A model generated the notes under the pieces. That model did no database searches, was not told the origin of the DNA, and saw only the letters and a program-made list of their open reading frames with translations. DNA of 30,947 nucleotides from Candidatus Saccharibacteria bacterium UBA6209 (GTDB lineage Bacteria > Patescibacteriota > Saccharimonadia > Saccharimonadales > Saccharimonadaceae). Location of the stretch: the NCBI GenBank assembly GCA_905370345.1, contig CAJPKE010000006.1:1-30947 (forward strand), read 5' to 3'. The translations under genes were made by a program, and so were the position numbers. Below are positions 1 to 7,850 of this stretch, piece after piece. The first letter of the stretch is position 1. Each line of letters starts with the position of its first letter.

Positions 1-2
1 GC

Positions 3-32
3 TTTACCCATAAGAGGTCATTATGATATAAT
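3..32 (+). promoter_or_regulatory. Promoter for the LPKTG-tailed protein gene
   Basis: The -10 box TATAAT (27-32) is preceded by TG plus one base, an extended -10. A weak -35, TTTACC (3-8), lies 18 bases upstream. A Shine-Dalgarno-like GTGGAGAT sits 6 bases before the ATG at 59, so this transcript has a normal leader. Confidence 0.6.
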
Positions 33-58
33 AAAGAAAATTTGAGTGGAGATATAAT

Positions 59-529
59 ATGAGGCGAGTAAATCAGGCTGGATCAATTGGAGTTTTTGTA
101 ATAGTAGGTGCTATTTTAGTGGCTATATCTTTGGCTGTTCTTTACGGAATTAGGCAGAATAATTTATCACAAGATGGGGCGCCGATCTCTAGCGATTTGG
201 TAGCATCAGAGAATATCAATAAAAATTCACAGAGTAACAGCACATCTCAGCAGTCTGCAGATCAAAAAACGAATAGTCAGTCAGGCGGAAGGGGTGAGGC
301 GCGAACCGACGTGAAGACTGAAGAGTCAAAAAAGACAACTCCTGCGTCTGAATCTTCTCAGTCTCAACAATCACCATCATCTACAGCGCCAGCTCCTTCT
401 ACTCCTTCTAAGCAATCTGATAAAGGATTGCCAAAAACTGGGCCAGAAGATGTAGCTATTTCTGCAGTGGCTTTTGGCATTTTGGCGTTTTTGACGGTAG
501 CTTATCAGCGATCTCGCTATCTTATCTAG
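59..529 (+). CDS. LPxTG-type surface protein with N-terminal membrane anchor
   Basis: A 156-residue protein. Residues about 10-30 form one hydrophobic membrane segment after a short basic start. Residues about 40-120 are a low-complexity linker rich in Ser, Gln, Thr and Pro, presumably extracytoplasmic and extended. Residues about 124-128 read LPKTG, followed by a hydrophobic stretch and a short tail containing Arg, the classic layout of a sortase sorting signal. The N-terminal segment has no obvious signal-peptidase site, so the protein may stay anchored at both ends unless sortase cuts it. No sortase gene lies in this window. The function is unknown. The gene has its own extended -10 promoter, and the next gene starts a separate transcript. 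Confidence 0.75.
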   Translation: MRRVNQAGSIGVFVIVGAILVAISLAVLYGIRQNNLSQDGAPISSDLVASENINKNSQSNSTSQQSADQKTNSQSGGRGEARTDVKTEESKKTTPASESSQSQQSPSSTAPAPSTPSKQSDKGLPKTGPEDVAISAVAFGILAFLTVAYQRSRYLI

Positions 530-531
530 CT

Positions 532-561
532 TTGACTTCTATCTATCTGTTGTGATATAAT
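532..561 (+). promoter_or_regulatory. Promoter of the rpsA-infB operon
   Basis: TTGACT (532-537), 18 bases, then TATAAT (556-561) preceded by TGA (extended -10). It is among the best consensus matches in the window, as expected for a highly expressed ribosomal protein gene. Transcription would begin near 568, leaving a leader of about 70 bases before the ATG at 641. Confidence 0.75.
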
Positions 562-640
562 TGTGATAATCTGTGGGGATATTTTTATTGTGTCCCTGAA
601 GAATAATATCAATTTTAAGGAAGGGGTCTTTAGAAGACTT

Positions 641-1717
641 ATGGCAGATGCCAAAATTACAATGGATGACCTGCTGGCTCAAGCAGGCGATAGTGTTAAA
701 CAACTTACTGTTGGTGAAACAGTTGACGGTACTGTTCTATCAGTAAAGAAGCACGAAATTTTAATCGATTTAGGACCTTTGGGCGTTGGCTTGGTTCCAC
801 GCCGCGAAGTTAGCCTTTCAAAGAACTACAATGTTGGCGATTCAGTAATTGCTAGTGTAATTGATACCGAATTGGAAGACGGCTATTCGCTACTTTCATT
901 GCGCAAGGCTGCGAAAGATCGTGGTTGGGATGAAGTTATGGCTAAATTGGAATCTGGTGAGATCATCACCGTTGTACCATACGACGCTAACCGCGGTGGA
1001 CTACTAGTTGAATACGAAGGCATTCGCGGATTCTTGCCAGTATCGCAATTGTCAGCTGAACACTATCCTCGCGTAGGTTCTAGCGACAAGGACGAAATCT
1101 TGCAACGATTGAACAGCTTGGTAAAGAAGGATATTAAAGCGCGAATCTTGGACGCTGACCGAAAAGCCAACAAATTGATCTTCTCTGAAAAAGAGGCGGT
1201 TAAAGAAGGCTTAGCGGAGCGATTCCAGAAGTTGGCAATTGGTGATACAGTTACAGGTGTTGTTACAGGTGTTGTCGACTTCGGCGTATTCGTTAACGTT
1301 GAAGGTATTGAAGGTTTGATTCACATCTCAGAAATTAGCTGGGAGCGTGTTAATAACCCATCTGACTACGTAAAAGTTGGTCAAACTATCGAAGCTAAGA
1401 TTATCGCAATCGACAAAGAGCGTTTGAGTTTGAGCATGAAGCAATTGACTAAAGATCCATGGTTGGATGAAGTTGAACAATTTAAGCCTGGCGAGAAAGT
1501 TGAGGGAACTGTAACTCGAATTACTCCATTTGGTGCATTCGTACAGTTGAGTCCAGCGGTTGAAGCTTTGGTTCACGTGTCAGAGCTTGGCGGTGACGGT
1601 ACTGATCCTGAAAAAGTATTTACATTGAACGAGCGTAAAGAATTTACAGTTTTGGATATCGATAAGGAAAATCGTAAGATTTCTCTTTCACTCGGTAAAT
1701 CATCAAAGAAAAAATAA
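641..1717 (+). CDS. rpsA: 30S ribosomal protein S1
   Basis: A 358-residue protein with four S1 RNA-binding domains in tandem, at residues about 20-85, 100-170, 190-260 and 275-345. Each has the GxxVxGxV start; the third reads GDTVTGVVTGVVDFGVFV and the fourth GEKVEGTVTRITPFGAFV. S1 binds single-stranded mRNA on the 30S subunit and helps place leadered messages. Four domains is shorter than the six of E. coli and closer to Gram-positive forms. I chose the ATG at 641: a purine-rich AAGGAAGGGG lies upstream, family similarity begins just after it, and an in-frame start at 563 would overlap the promoter. infB follows 49 bases later with no terminator between, so the two are probably co-transcribed. 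Confidence 0.93.
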   Translation: MADAKITMDDLLAQAGDSVKQLTVGETVDGTVLSVKKHEILIDLGPLGVGLVPRREVSLSKNYNVGDSVIASVIDTELEDGYSLLSLRKAAKDRGWDEVMAKLESGEIITVVPYDANRGGLLVEYEGIRGFLPVSQLSAEHYPRVGSSDKDEILQRLNSLVKKDIKARILDADRKANKLIFSEKEAVKEGLAERFQKLAIGDTVTGVVTGVVDFGVFVNVEGIEGLIHISEISWERVNNPSDYVKVGQTIEAKIIAIDKERLSLSMKQLTKDPWLDEVEQFKPGEKVEGTVTRITPFGAFVQLSPAVEALVHVSELGGDGTDPEKVFTLNERKEFTVLDIDKENRKISLSLGKSSKKK

Positions 1718-1766
1718 TACAAATCCCCTGAAGCGTAGTTACGCCCAGAGGTGAGAGGAGCTTATT

Positions 1767-3536
1767 ATGGCAGAAAAAATCGTCAATATTGCGGATTCGG
1801 TAACGGTTGGCGAGTTGGCCGAAACTCTGGGATTGTCAGTAACTACGCTGATTGGTGAATTGTTTAAGAACGGAATCGCTGCGACAATTAATCAGCGACT
1901 AGATTTTGAGACTGCACAGATTATTGTTGAAGAATTGGGGCTGGATGTGCAGCTGAAACGGAAGACGGTTTCCGCGGAAATTCATCACCATGCGCACAAA
2001 TTATCAGACAAGGCAGTTCCTCGTCCGCCAATTGTAGCTGTGATGGGGCATGTTGACCACGGTAAAACCAGCCTGCTGGACGCGATTCTTGATAAGAAAA
2101 CAGCGGCCAGTGAAGCTGGAGGAATTACTCAGCATATTAGCGCGTATCAAGCTCAGCGCAACGGACGAACTATCACTTTATTGGACACTCCAGGTCACGA
2201 GGCTTTTGCGGCGCTAAGGCAGCACGGAGCTACGCTGACTGATGTGGTGATTATCGTGGTGGCGGCGGATGATGGAGTTAAACCTCAGACCGTTGAAGCT
2301 ATTCGATTTGCCAGGTCAGCTAACGCTAAAATTGTGGTGGCAATTAATAAGATTGATAAAGAAGCAGCCAATCCGCAACTAGTAAAAACTCAATTGGCAT
2401 CTGAACATGGCTTGAATCCTGAAGGATGGGGCGGCGACACTGTGATGGTTGAGGTTAGTGCAAAAACTGGTCAGAACTTAGACAAGCTTTTGGATATGGT
2501 TTTATTGGTGGCGGATATGGAAGATTTGCGCGCAGATGAAGATGTTCCGGCTGAAGGTTTGGTTATTGAGGCGCACATGGAAACTGGTCGTGGTGCTGTT
2601 GTTGGGCTATTGGTGGAGAATGGTCATTTGAAACCTGGTCATTATTTGGTTGCTGGGACGGCTTACGGGCGAGTCCGAACGCTTCAAGATTTCCGTGGTA
2701 AAACCGTTAAAGATGCCGGTCCAAGTATGCCGGTGAATATGACCGGATTTAAGGAATTGCCACAATTCGGTGATGGATTTGAGATTGCGAAGAGCGAAAA
2801 AGAAGCTCGCAATTTGGCGCAAAAGGCTAAAATTGAACAAGAGAAAATGGCAGCCACAACCAATGTTACTGGTGCAGATATTCTTAAGATGATGAATCGA
2901 AAGCTTGATGCGGAAGAATTTAACGTAATCGTTAAGGCTGACGTTCAGGGTTCGGTAACGTCTGTGGTTGATAGTTTGAAGCTGATTGATACTAATGGCG
3001 AAGTTGAGCTTCATGTTGTTGGAACTGGCGTTGGTAATATTTCTGAGAACGATATTCATTTGGCGGTTGGTGAAAATACGGTGATTTATGGCTTTAATGT
3101 TGATTTGCCACCAGCAGTTAAGCGATTAGCGGCACGTGAACACGTGGAAGTGCGAATTTTTAAGGTGATTTATGAATTGTTGGATGACGCTAAGGCTTCA
3201 ATGGAGGCTTTGCTAGCGCCAGAAATCGTTGAAACTGAAATTGGTGAGTTGGAAATTAAGGGTGTGTTTAGGACGATGCGCGAAGAAGTGATTGCTGGCG
3301 GTGAAGTGAAGCGTGGTAAAGTCGCTAAGGACTTGCTGGCGCGTATAAAACGTGGCGGAGAGCAAATTGCTGAAGTGGAAGTTTCTTCCGTACAACGTCA
3401 GCAACAAGAGGCAAAAGAGGTCTTTGAAGGTGAAATGTGTGGATTGAGCCTCAGGACAAAGAAAAAAATTACTTTAGAAATTGGCGACAAGTTGGAGTTC
3501 TTTACTAGGGAATTAGTGAAGAAAACTCTGGGGTAG
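1767..3536 (+). CDS. infB: Translation initiation factor IF-2 (short form)
   Basis: A 589-residue translational GTPase that places initiator tRNA on the 30S subunit and promotes subunit joining. Residues about 5-60 are an IF2_N helical domain. The G domain follows directly: G1 GHVDHGKT (about 93-100), G2 GGITQHI, G3 DTPGHEAF, G4 NKID and G5 SAK. The usual EF-Tu-like domain 2, domain 3 and C-terminal initiator-tRNA-binding domain follow, with the last read near GEMCGLSL. The long disordered N-terminal extension of many IF-2 proteins is absent, a common economy in reduced genomes. GAGAGGAGC at about 1751-1759 is the ribosome site. The gene lies downstream of rpsA without a promoter of its own that I can see. 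Confidence 0.96.
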   Translation: MAEKIVNIADSVTVGELAETLGLSVTTLIGELFKNGIAATINQRLDFETAQIIVEELGLDVQLKRKTVSAEIHHHAHKLSDKAVPRPPIVAVMGHVDHGKTSLLDAILDKKTAASEAGGITQHISAYQAQRNGRTITLLDTPGHEAFAALRQHGATLTDVVIIVVAADDGVKPQTVEAIRFARSANAKIVVAINKIDKEAANPQLVKTQLASEHGLNPEGWGGDTVMVEVSAKTGQNLDKLLDMVLLVADMEDLRADEDVPAEGLVIEAHMETGRGAVVGLLVENGHLKPGHYLVAGTAYGRVRTLQDFRGKTVKDAGPSMPVNMTGFKELPQFGDGFEIAKSEKEARNLAQKAKIEQEKMAATTNVTGADILKMMNRKLDAEEFNVIVKADVQGSVTSVVDSLKLIDTNGEVELHVVGTGVGNISENDIHLAVGENTVIYGFNVDLPPAVKRLAAREHVEVRIFKVIYELLDDAKASMEALLAPEIVETEIGELEIKGVFRTMREEVIAGGEVKRGKVAKDLLARIKRGGEQIAEVEVSSVQRQQQEAKEVFEGEMCGLSLRTKKKITLEIGDKLEFFTRELVKKTLG

Positions 3537-3549
3537 ATTGCTCTAAGTA

Positions 3550-3578
3550 TTGACTTTTTTGTGTATTTATGATAGTAT
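3550..3578 (+). promoter_or_regulatory. Promoter for the large acidic protein gene
   Basis: TTGACT (3550-3555), exactly 17 bases, then TAGTAT (3573-3578). It lies just after the infB stop and starts a new transcription unit with a leader of about 60 bases. Confidence 0.7.
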
Positions 3579-3640
3579 CTTAGATATACATAAGTTTATT
3601 GCCATTCTGCGTGCAGAAGGCGAAAGGAAACCACCACAAA

Positions 3641-5527
3641 ATGAGCAAAACACCCGAAGGACGTCCGTTCAGTGCAGACGCCGAAAACAATTCCGAGAAG
3701 TTGCCCGTGCTTGGAAAATTGGGTCAGGTTGCAACGAAAGCGGCAGGAGCAGTAAAAGATATTGTTCGTACAGTAACAAATAGAAACGGATCCGCCGAGC
3801 GCTTGGGTATAAACACAGAAAATAGCACTGGGGATAGTGAAAAAGATTTCAGAAAAGGTAGTTCTAATGGTTTGACGCCTGAAGAGGTAGAGGCGTTGAA
3901 GAGGGATGCTAGGGTGGTAGTTATTTCAACCCCAGAAGAACAGGCTAGCGACAGTACTGAAGACACTTCGGAAAGTTCTGCGGAAAAGAACATTCCTGTT
4001 TCTGAGCCGCCTGAACCTACACCTGATGAACTAGCTAGAATTAAGTGGAATGACGAAATGAGGGATGCGGCTGCTAAACGTTTTGTTCTTGTTCATCCGA
4101 CGACTGAAGAGGATCTAAGGGAACTTGAGAGTTTTGGGGTAGATATTGACTCAAGCTCAGTTAGTCCAGAAGAGGTTTCTAGGTATAAAGATGAAAACGT
4201 AATAGACAAAGAGATGTTTAGAACGACGATCCCTAACGTGGATAAACCAAAGAAGGATGATAATCCAGAAGACTTAACGCCATACGAACAGGCTATGCGA
4301 GATAAATATTTTGGTGATGAGTATGATGAAGCTGAATATGGTGATGGTGAGCAGTCTGAGGATAAAACTGATGCTGAAAAAACCGAGATGGGCGTAGAAG
4401 AACAGGAAGCTGCTGCTAACCTTAAAATCGCTAGGGAGAGGTTTGCTAAGGCAAGTATCGCCGTTGAATCACACTTCTTTAAGAAGTTCTTTGGCGGAAA
4501 GAAACGACAAGAAGAGTTGAATGCTGCTACAGAAGAATTGAAGCAGAGCGAATTGGAATACATGCGTCTTAAGTTTGCTGATAAAATCGAAGCAGCAAAA
4601 CAGGATCCAGAAAAGCAGGCTGAATTAGCAGCGGAAATGGGTCAAGCAGCGTTTGCAAGTATGCGAGAAACCTCAAGAATGACGACAGACAAGTATGACA
4701 ACATGCTTGATGATCGTGGTAAATTTAAGAAAGCTGCCGCTAAAGTTGGTAAATGGTTTAATAAGGGTGGTAGGATTGCTCAGTTGTTGAAGTTGGGCGG
4801 TACTGGTTTTGCGGTAGGTGCTACTACAGCAACCTTCGCTGGATGGCCTATTACGACGGCTGTCGGTATTGTAACGGAATTAGGAGTTGCTGGAGCAACA
4901 AAGCAGGCTGTTCTGGAAGAGTATCGTGGCGAAGATCGCATAGCTGATGCCCGTCTTGAAACCATAGATCCTTCATTTGAAAAAACTGTGGCTAACATGA
5001 AAATTGACGATGTTATGGAGCATGCAGTCAATGTATCAGTTGACAATCTTAAGGACGTGAGTATAGAGAGGCAGGATGCCCTGCGTAAGAAGGTACGATC
5101 GTCATTAGGTAAGTATGGTGTTGGTTTTGCCTTGGGTGGTTTTGCTGGTAAATTTGTTGGCGACTGGGCTAACTCTGCACACGCTACTGGAGCTGAGAGT
5201 AATACTGCTGCACCTTCACAATCTGGTAGTGAGCAAATACCACAGTCTAGCGGCGCATCTTCTGTGGACAACTCTGTTGACAAAATCGTAAATAATATTA
5301 ATCCAGATACATCAAACTTCAATTCTTACGACTATCCTTGGGACTGGGCTGCCGAGAAGTTTGGTGACGCAAACGCAATGGATCAACTTCATAGTCTGGC
5401 CGATAAAGCCATGGCTAACGGTCACACCGTGGAATGGTTTAACAACCCTGATGGAACAGCATGGATGAAAATCGACGGATCTAGCGCTACTGCGGACGTA
5501 TTGAAGGTATTGAATAAATACGCTTAA
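3641..5527 (+). CDS. Large acidic membrane-associated protein of unknown function
   Basis: A 628-residue protein that I do not recognise. Residues 1-250 are highly acidic and Ser/Glu/Asp-rich, likely disordered. Residues about 257-340 are rich in Ala, Glu, Lys and Leu and look like a coiled coil. Residues about 380-422 are a Gly/Ala-rich hydrophobic stretch long enough for two membrane passes, and residues about 490-513 a second glycine-rich hydrophobic stretch. Residues about 520-555 are a Ser/Gly/Gln linker, then a compact C-terminal domain of about 70 residues rich in aromatics (YDYPWDWAAEKFG near its start). There is no signal peptide. The start at 3641 was chosen because AAAGGA lies 12 bases upstream; in-frame codons before it fall in the leader. 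Two small paralogous genes follow closely. Confidence 0.8.
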   Translation: MSKTPEGRPFSADAENNSEKLPVLGKLGQVATKAAGAVKDIVRTVTNRNGSAERLGINTENSTGDSEKDFRKGSSNGLTPEEVEALKRDARVVVISTPEEQASDSTEDTSESSAEKNIPVSEPPEPTPDELARIKWNDEMRDAAAKRFVLVHPTTEEDLRELESFGVDIDSSSVSPEEVSRYKDENVIDKEMFRTTIPNVDKPKKDDNPEDLTPYEQAMRDKYFGDEYDEAEYGDGEQSEDKTDAEKTEMGVEEQEAAANLKIARERFAKASIAVESHFFKKFFGGKKRQEELNAATEELKQSELEYMRLKFADKIEAAKQDPEKQAELAAEMGQAAFASMRETSRMTTDKYDNMLDDRGKFKKAAAKVGKWFNKGGRIAQLLKLGGTGFAVGATTATFAGWPITTAVGIVTELGVAGATKQAVLEEYRGEDRIADARLETIDPSFEKTVANMKIDDVMEHAVNVSVDNLKDVSIERQDALRKKVRSSLGKYGVGFALGGFAGKFVGDWANSAHATGAESNTAAPSQSGSEQIPQSSGASSVDNSVDKIVNNINPDTSNFNSYDYPWDWAAEKFGDANAMDQLHSLADKAMANGHTVEWFNNPDGTAWMKIDGSSATADVLKVLNKYA

Positions 5528-5562
5528 TAGATAAAATATAAAAATAAACAAGGAGATAAAAA

Positions 5563-5877
5563 ATGTTTGAAATTACTGACGAATTCTTAGCACAGGCTGG
5601 TTTTGGATCATTGCCAACAGATAAAAAAGAACAGATGAGGGAAGACGTCGCTAACAGTGTACAGGATAAGATTACAAGGAAGATCTTGCTGGCTGTTGGC
5701 GAAGCGAAGCTGGATGAGTTTATGAAATTGCTGGATGGCGACGATGCTTCTGTAGTATTGAACTGGTGCGTAAATAATGGCGTTAATTTAACGGAAATTG
5801 TTCAAACCTCGATGAATGAGACTATGGTCGAGCTACAAAAATTATACAATGACGCGCTGAATATGATTCGTGGATAG
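5563..5877 (+). CDS. Small helical protein, DUF5663-like, paralogue 1
   Basis: A 104-residue, mostly helical, acidic protein with no signal peptide or membrane segment. The start MFEITDEFLAQAGFGSLP matches the start of the next gene's product (MFQLNEEFLKELGLDQLP) position for position, and similarity continues through the first 50 residues, so the two are paralogues. From memory this pattern resembles the DUF5663 family of Patescibacteria, for which I know no function; the family name is tentative. A strong AAGGAGAT (5550-5557) precedes the ATG. It lies 36 bases after the large acidic protein gene and is probably co-transcribed with it. Confidence 0.8.
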   Translation: MFEITDEFLAQAGFGSLPTDKKEQMREDVANSVQDKITRKILLAVGEAKLDEFMKLLDGDDASVVLNWCVNNGVNLTEIVQTSMNETMVELQKLYNDALNMIRG

Positions 5878-5897
5878 TAATATCAAATAGTTACTGG

Positions 5898-5903
5898 TAT
5901 AAT
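5898..5903 (+). promoter_or_regulatory. Extended -10 promoter for paralogue 2
   Basis: TATAAT preceded by TGG (extended -10), with no good -35. It gives the second paralogue its own promoter and a leader of about 30 bases holding a very strong AAAGGAGGA ribosome site (5929-5936). Confidence 0.55.
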
Positions 5904-5939
5904 TTAACTTAATCATATAGACGAAAGAAAAGGAGGACT

Positions 5940-6368
5940 ATGTTCCAACTGAATGAAGAATTTCTTAAAGAATTAGGGCTGGACCAGCTGCCGGAAGATC
6001 AGCAAAAATCGTTGTTGCAGCATATTTATAGTGAATTGGAGCTTCGAGTTGGCGAACGATTAAGCCAGGGAATGAGCGATGCTCAGCTGGAGGAATTTGC
6101 GGGAATTATCGATAAAACTCCTGGTGCTGTGGATGATTTTCTGATGAAACACGCGCCTAATTATCAACAGGAACCAATGTTGCAGAAAATGTCGCAAGCT
6201 TCAGGTTTGCCAGTTGACGATCCGCGTCTGAAGGATGAATTTGCAGCTACTAAGTGGCTAGAGGTTAACCGCCCAGATTATCGTGACGTTGTGGCTGCGG
6301 TTATGGCTGATCTTAAGAAGGAAATTATAGCGAATAAAGATGCTATTTTAGGCTCAGTCCAAGCGTAA
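5940..6368 (+). CDS. Small helical protein, DUF5663-like, paralogue 2
   Basis: A 142-residue, acidic, helix-rich protein. The first 55 residues are paralogous to the preceding gene's product: an F-x-x-x-x-EFL start, then a Gly, a Leu-Pro pair and a helical segment ending near LEEFAGII. It then has a longer C-terminal part with a second acidic helical region. There is no signal peptide or membrane segment. The function is unknown. The ribosome site AAAGGAGGA is close to ideal, which with its own extended -10 suggests good expression. A bidirectional terminator follows directly. Confidence 0.82.
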   Translation: MFQLNEEFLKELGLDQLPEDQQKSLLQHIYSELELRVGERLSQGMSDAQLEEFAGIIDKTPGAVDDFLMKHAPNYQQEPMLQKMSQASGLPVDDPRLKDEFAATKWLEVNRPDYRDVVAAVMADLKKEIIANKDAILGSVQA

Positions 6369-6383
6369 TTTTATGCGGACGAT

Positions 6384-6412
6384 AAAATAACCCCTTATGT
6401 GGGGTTATTTTT
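6384..6412. terminator. Bidirectional intrinsic terminator between convergent genes
   Basis: AATAACCCC (6386-6394) pairs with GGGGTTATT (6401-6409) around a 6-base loop, flanked by A-runs on the left and T-runs on the right. It can stop transcription from both sides. The fmt stop codon lies at the edge of the stem (6411-6413). Confidence 0.85.
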
Positions 6413-7295
6413 ATTTGTAGCCTCTTAGGTAATCTTCAGCGGTCATTGTTTTTCCGCTGGGTGCGATGAGCTCGTCAATGATTAAATAGTTGCCGTCGGC
6501 AAATTTTTTATCAAGATGAGAACTCGGAGTTTTGTCGCAATGAGATTTCGTGATGATGATATCTCGATCGTCGATTGTCATTCGACTACGCGGAAATCCG
6601 AGGTGTGCGCGGACGTGAGCTTCAGCCTCGGCGGCGGTCATACGTTCCGTATCGAGCCACGAATTGTCCTTGCTTAATAATTGACAATATGAAGCCTGAG
6701 AATTGTCCTGTGGTGTTGGCTGAAGACTCCCATTGATGATGTTTGGCAAGTTTTTTATTAGCAGAGAAGTGCCATCGTGAAATAATTTATCATATAATTC
6801 GAACTTTGTCTCTTTTCCAGTGAGGGCTTGTCGAGTTTGGGTGTATATAGGGCCGGCATCCATTTTACTATCAAGTTGCATTATTGATACGCCAGTTTTG
6901 GTATCTCTGTTGGCTATGGCTGATTCGATAGGCGAAGGTCCTCGATATTTTGGTAGTAGAGAAGGGTGAACATTGATAATTCCCGGTGTAAATAAGTCGA
7001 TAATTGACTGAGGAATGATTTTTCCGTATGCAACCAAAACTCCCGTTATTGGCTGAAGTTGTTTTATATAGTTGGTAATTTCACTGACTTTGCTTGGCTG
7101 CAAAACTGGAATATTGTGAGATTTAGCGAATGTTTTTACTGGAGGTTCGGTAAGCTTGTGTCCGCGACCGCGCTTGGTGTCAGGTTTGGTAATAACACAA
7201 ACAACGTTAAATCTCTCTTCAACGAGAGCTTCTAAGGTAATTAGACTGTAATTTTCAGTCCCAAAGAATACTATTTTCGGCGATATCTTTGTCAT
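6411..7295 (-). CDS. fmt: Methionyl-tRNA formyltransferase
   Basis: A 294-residue enzyme that formylates the initiator Met-tRNA with 10-formyl-tetrahydrofolate. The N-terminal Rossmann-like domain starts KIVFFGTENYSL. The catalytic triad is visible: N108 and H110 in NVHPSLLPKYRGPSP, and D146 in MDAGPI. The usual R-G-A-A-P in the signature reads R-G-P-S-P here. A smaller C-terminal beta domain (about 205-294) follows. The start at 7295 is forced because conserved sequence begins at residue 7, so the first 41 bases overlap the 3' end of def. It is the last gene of priA-def-fmt. Formylation (fmt) and deformylation (def) act on the same nascent chains. Confidence 0.95.
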   Translation of the reverse strand: MTKISPKIVFFGTENYSLITLEALVEERFNVVCVITKPDTKRGRGHKLTEPPVKTFAKSHNIPVLQPSKVSEITNYIKQLQPITGVLVAYGKIIPQSIIDLFTPGIINVHPSLLPKYRGPSPIESAIANRDTKTGVSIMQLDSKMDAGPIYTQTRQALTGKETKFELYDKLFHDGTSLLIKNLPNIINGSLQPTPQDNSQASYCQLLSKDNSWLDTERMTAAEAEAHVRAHLGFPRSRMTIDDRDIIITKSHCDKTPSSHLDKKFADGNYLIIDELIAPSGKTMTAEDYLRGYK

Positions 7296-7830
7296 AATCT
7301 AACGGTTGCAACTCGCCTTTCTTATCGAGCGTATAAAAAGCGTCTTTTTTATCCTTAATATGGTCTATAAAAACTAATCCGTTGCAGTGATCTATCTCAT
7401 GCTGTAATACGCGCGCCAAAAATCCTTCGGCTTTAATTCGCACTTCTTCGCCATCTAAACCCATGGCTTTTACGCGAATTTTACTGTAGCGGGGAACTTT
7501 TCCGTAAATGCTTTTAACGCTTAAGCATCCCTCGAAGTCTTCAACAATTTCGCCTTCATATTTCACGATTTCTGGATTGATAAGGGTGATGAATTCGCGA
7601 GTTGATTTTCTTTCAAAGTCAGCTCGAACAATCACAATACGCTCTAATTTGTCGACTTGAACTGCAGCGAGGGCAGCGCTAATTTCGTGAGGTCTGGAAT
7701 CTTCCCAGTCCAGTGCGGCTGCGGTCATTTCGTCTGCCAGTTTTACAACATCATTAGTAACAACGTGGATTTTCGATGATTTTTGGCGAAGATGTGGGTT
7801 TGGTAATGTGATAATATCGTCTTTTGTCAT
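7255..7830 (-). CDS. def: Peptide deformylase with altered motif 1
   Basis: A 191-residue metalloenzyme that removes the formyl group from new protein N-termini. Motif 2, EGCLS (metal ligand C102), and motif 3, HEIDH (H144 and H148 ligands, E145 catalytic), are intact. Motif 1, normally GxGxAAxQ, reads SAALAAVQ (51-58): both glycines are replaced while the catalytic Gln is kept. It overlaps fmt by 41 bases and starts 20 bases after priA ends. The ATG has no Shine-Dalgarno; instead a TGGTATAAT promoter element ends 7 bases upstream, predicting a leaderless transcript in addition to any read-through from priA. Confidence 0.92.
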   Translation of the reverse strand: MTKDDIITLPNPHLRQKSSKIHVVTNDVVKLADEMTAAALDWEDSRPHEISAALAAVQVDKLERIVIVRADFERKSTREFITLINPEIVKYEGEIVEDFEGCLSVKSIYGKVPRYSKIRVKAMGLDGEEVRIKAEGFLARVLQHEIDHCNGLVFIDHIKDKKDAFYTLDKKGELQPLDYDKDIAENSILWD

Positions 7831-7837
7831 TGCTATA

Positions 7838-7846
7838 ATTATACCA
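7838..7846 (-). promoter_or_regulatory. Extended -10 promoter placed for leaderless def mRNA
   Basis: On the minus strand TGGTATAAT occupies 7846 down to 7838. Seven bases separate the -10 from the def ATG (7830), so transcription should begin at or next to the A of the start codon. There is no ribosome site between them, and the -35 is weak. Confidence 0.6.
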
Positions 7847-7850
7847 GAAA

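Noticed and set aside
563..640. Longer S1 protein starting at 563
   Set aside because: The extra 26 residues overlap the region where transcription starts and are unlike S1; a ribosome-like site precedes the ATG at 641.
1733..1744. Palindrome GCGTAGTTACGC between rpsA and infB as a terminator or operator
   Set aside because: Five pairs with a two-base loop and no T-run cannot form a terminator; rpsA and infB are more likely co-transcribed.
2607..3059. A long antisense reading frame within infB, and similar ones opposite other genes (for example 4780-5322, 26134-26610)
   Set aside because: These mirror codon use of the genuine gene on the other strand, give low-complexity products and lack ribosome sites and promoters.
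3550..3783. A 77-residue reading frame overlapping the start of the acidic protein gene
   Set aside because: Its start is the -35 box TTGACT, it has no ribosome site, and it overlaps the better supported gene.
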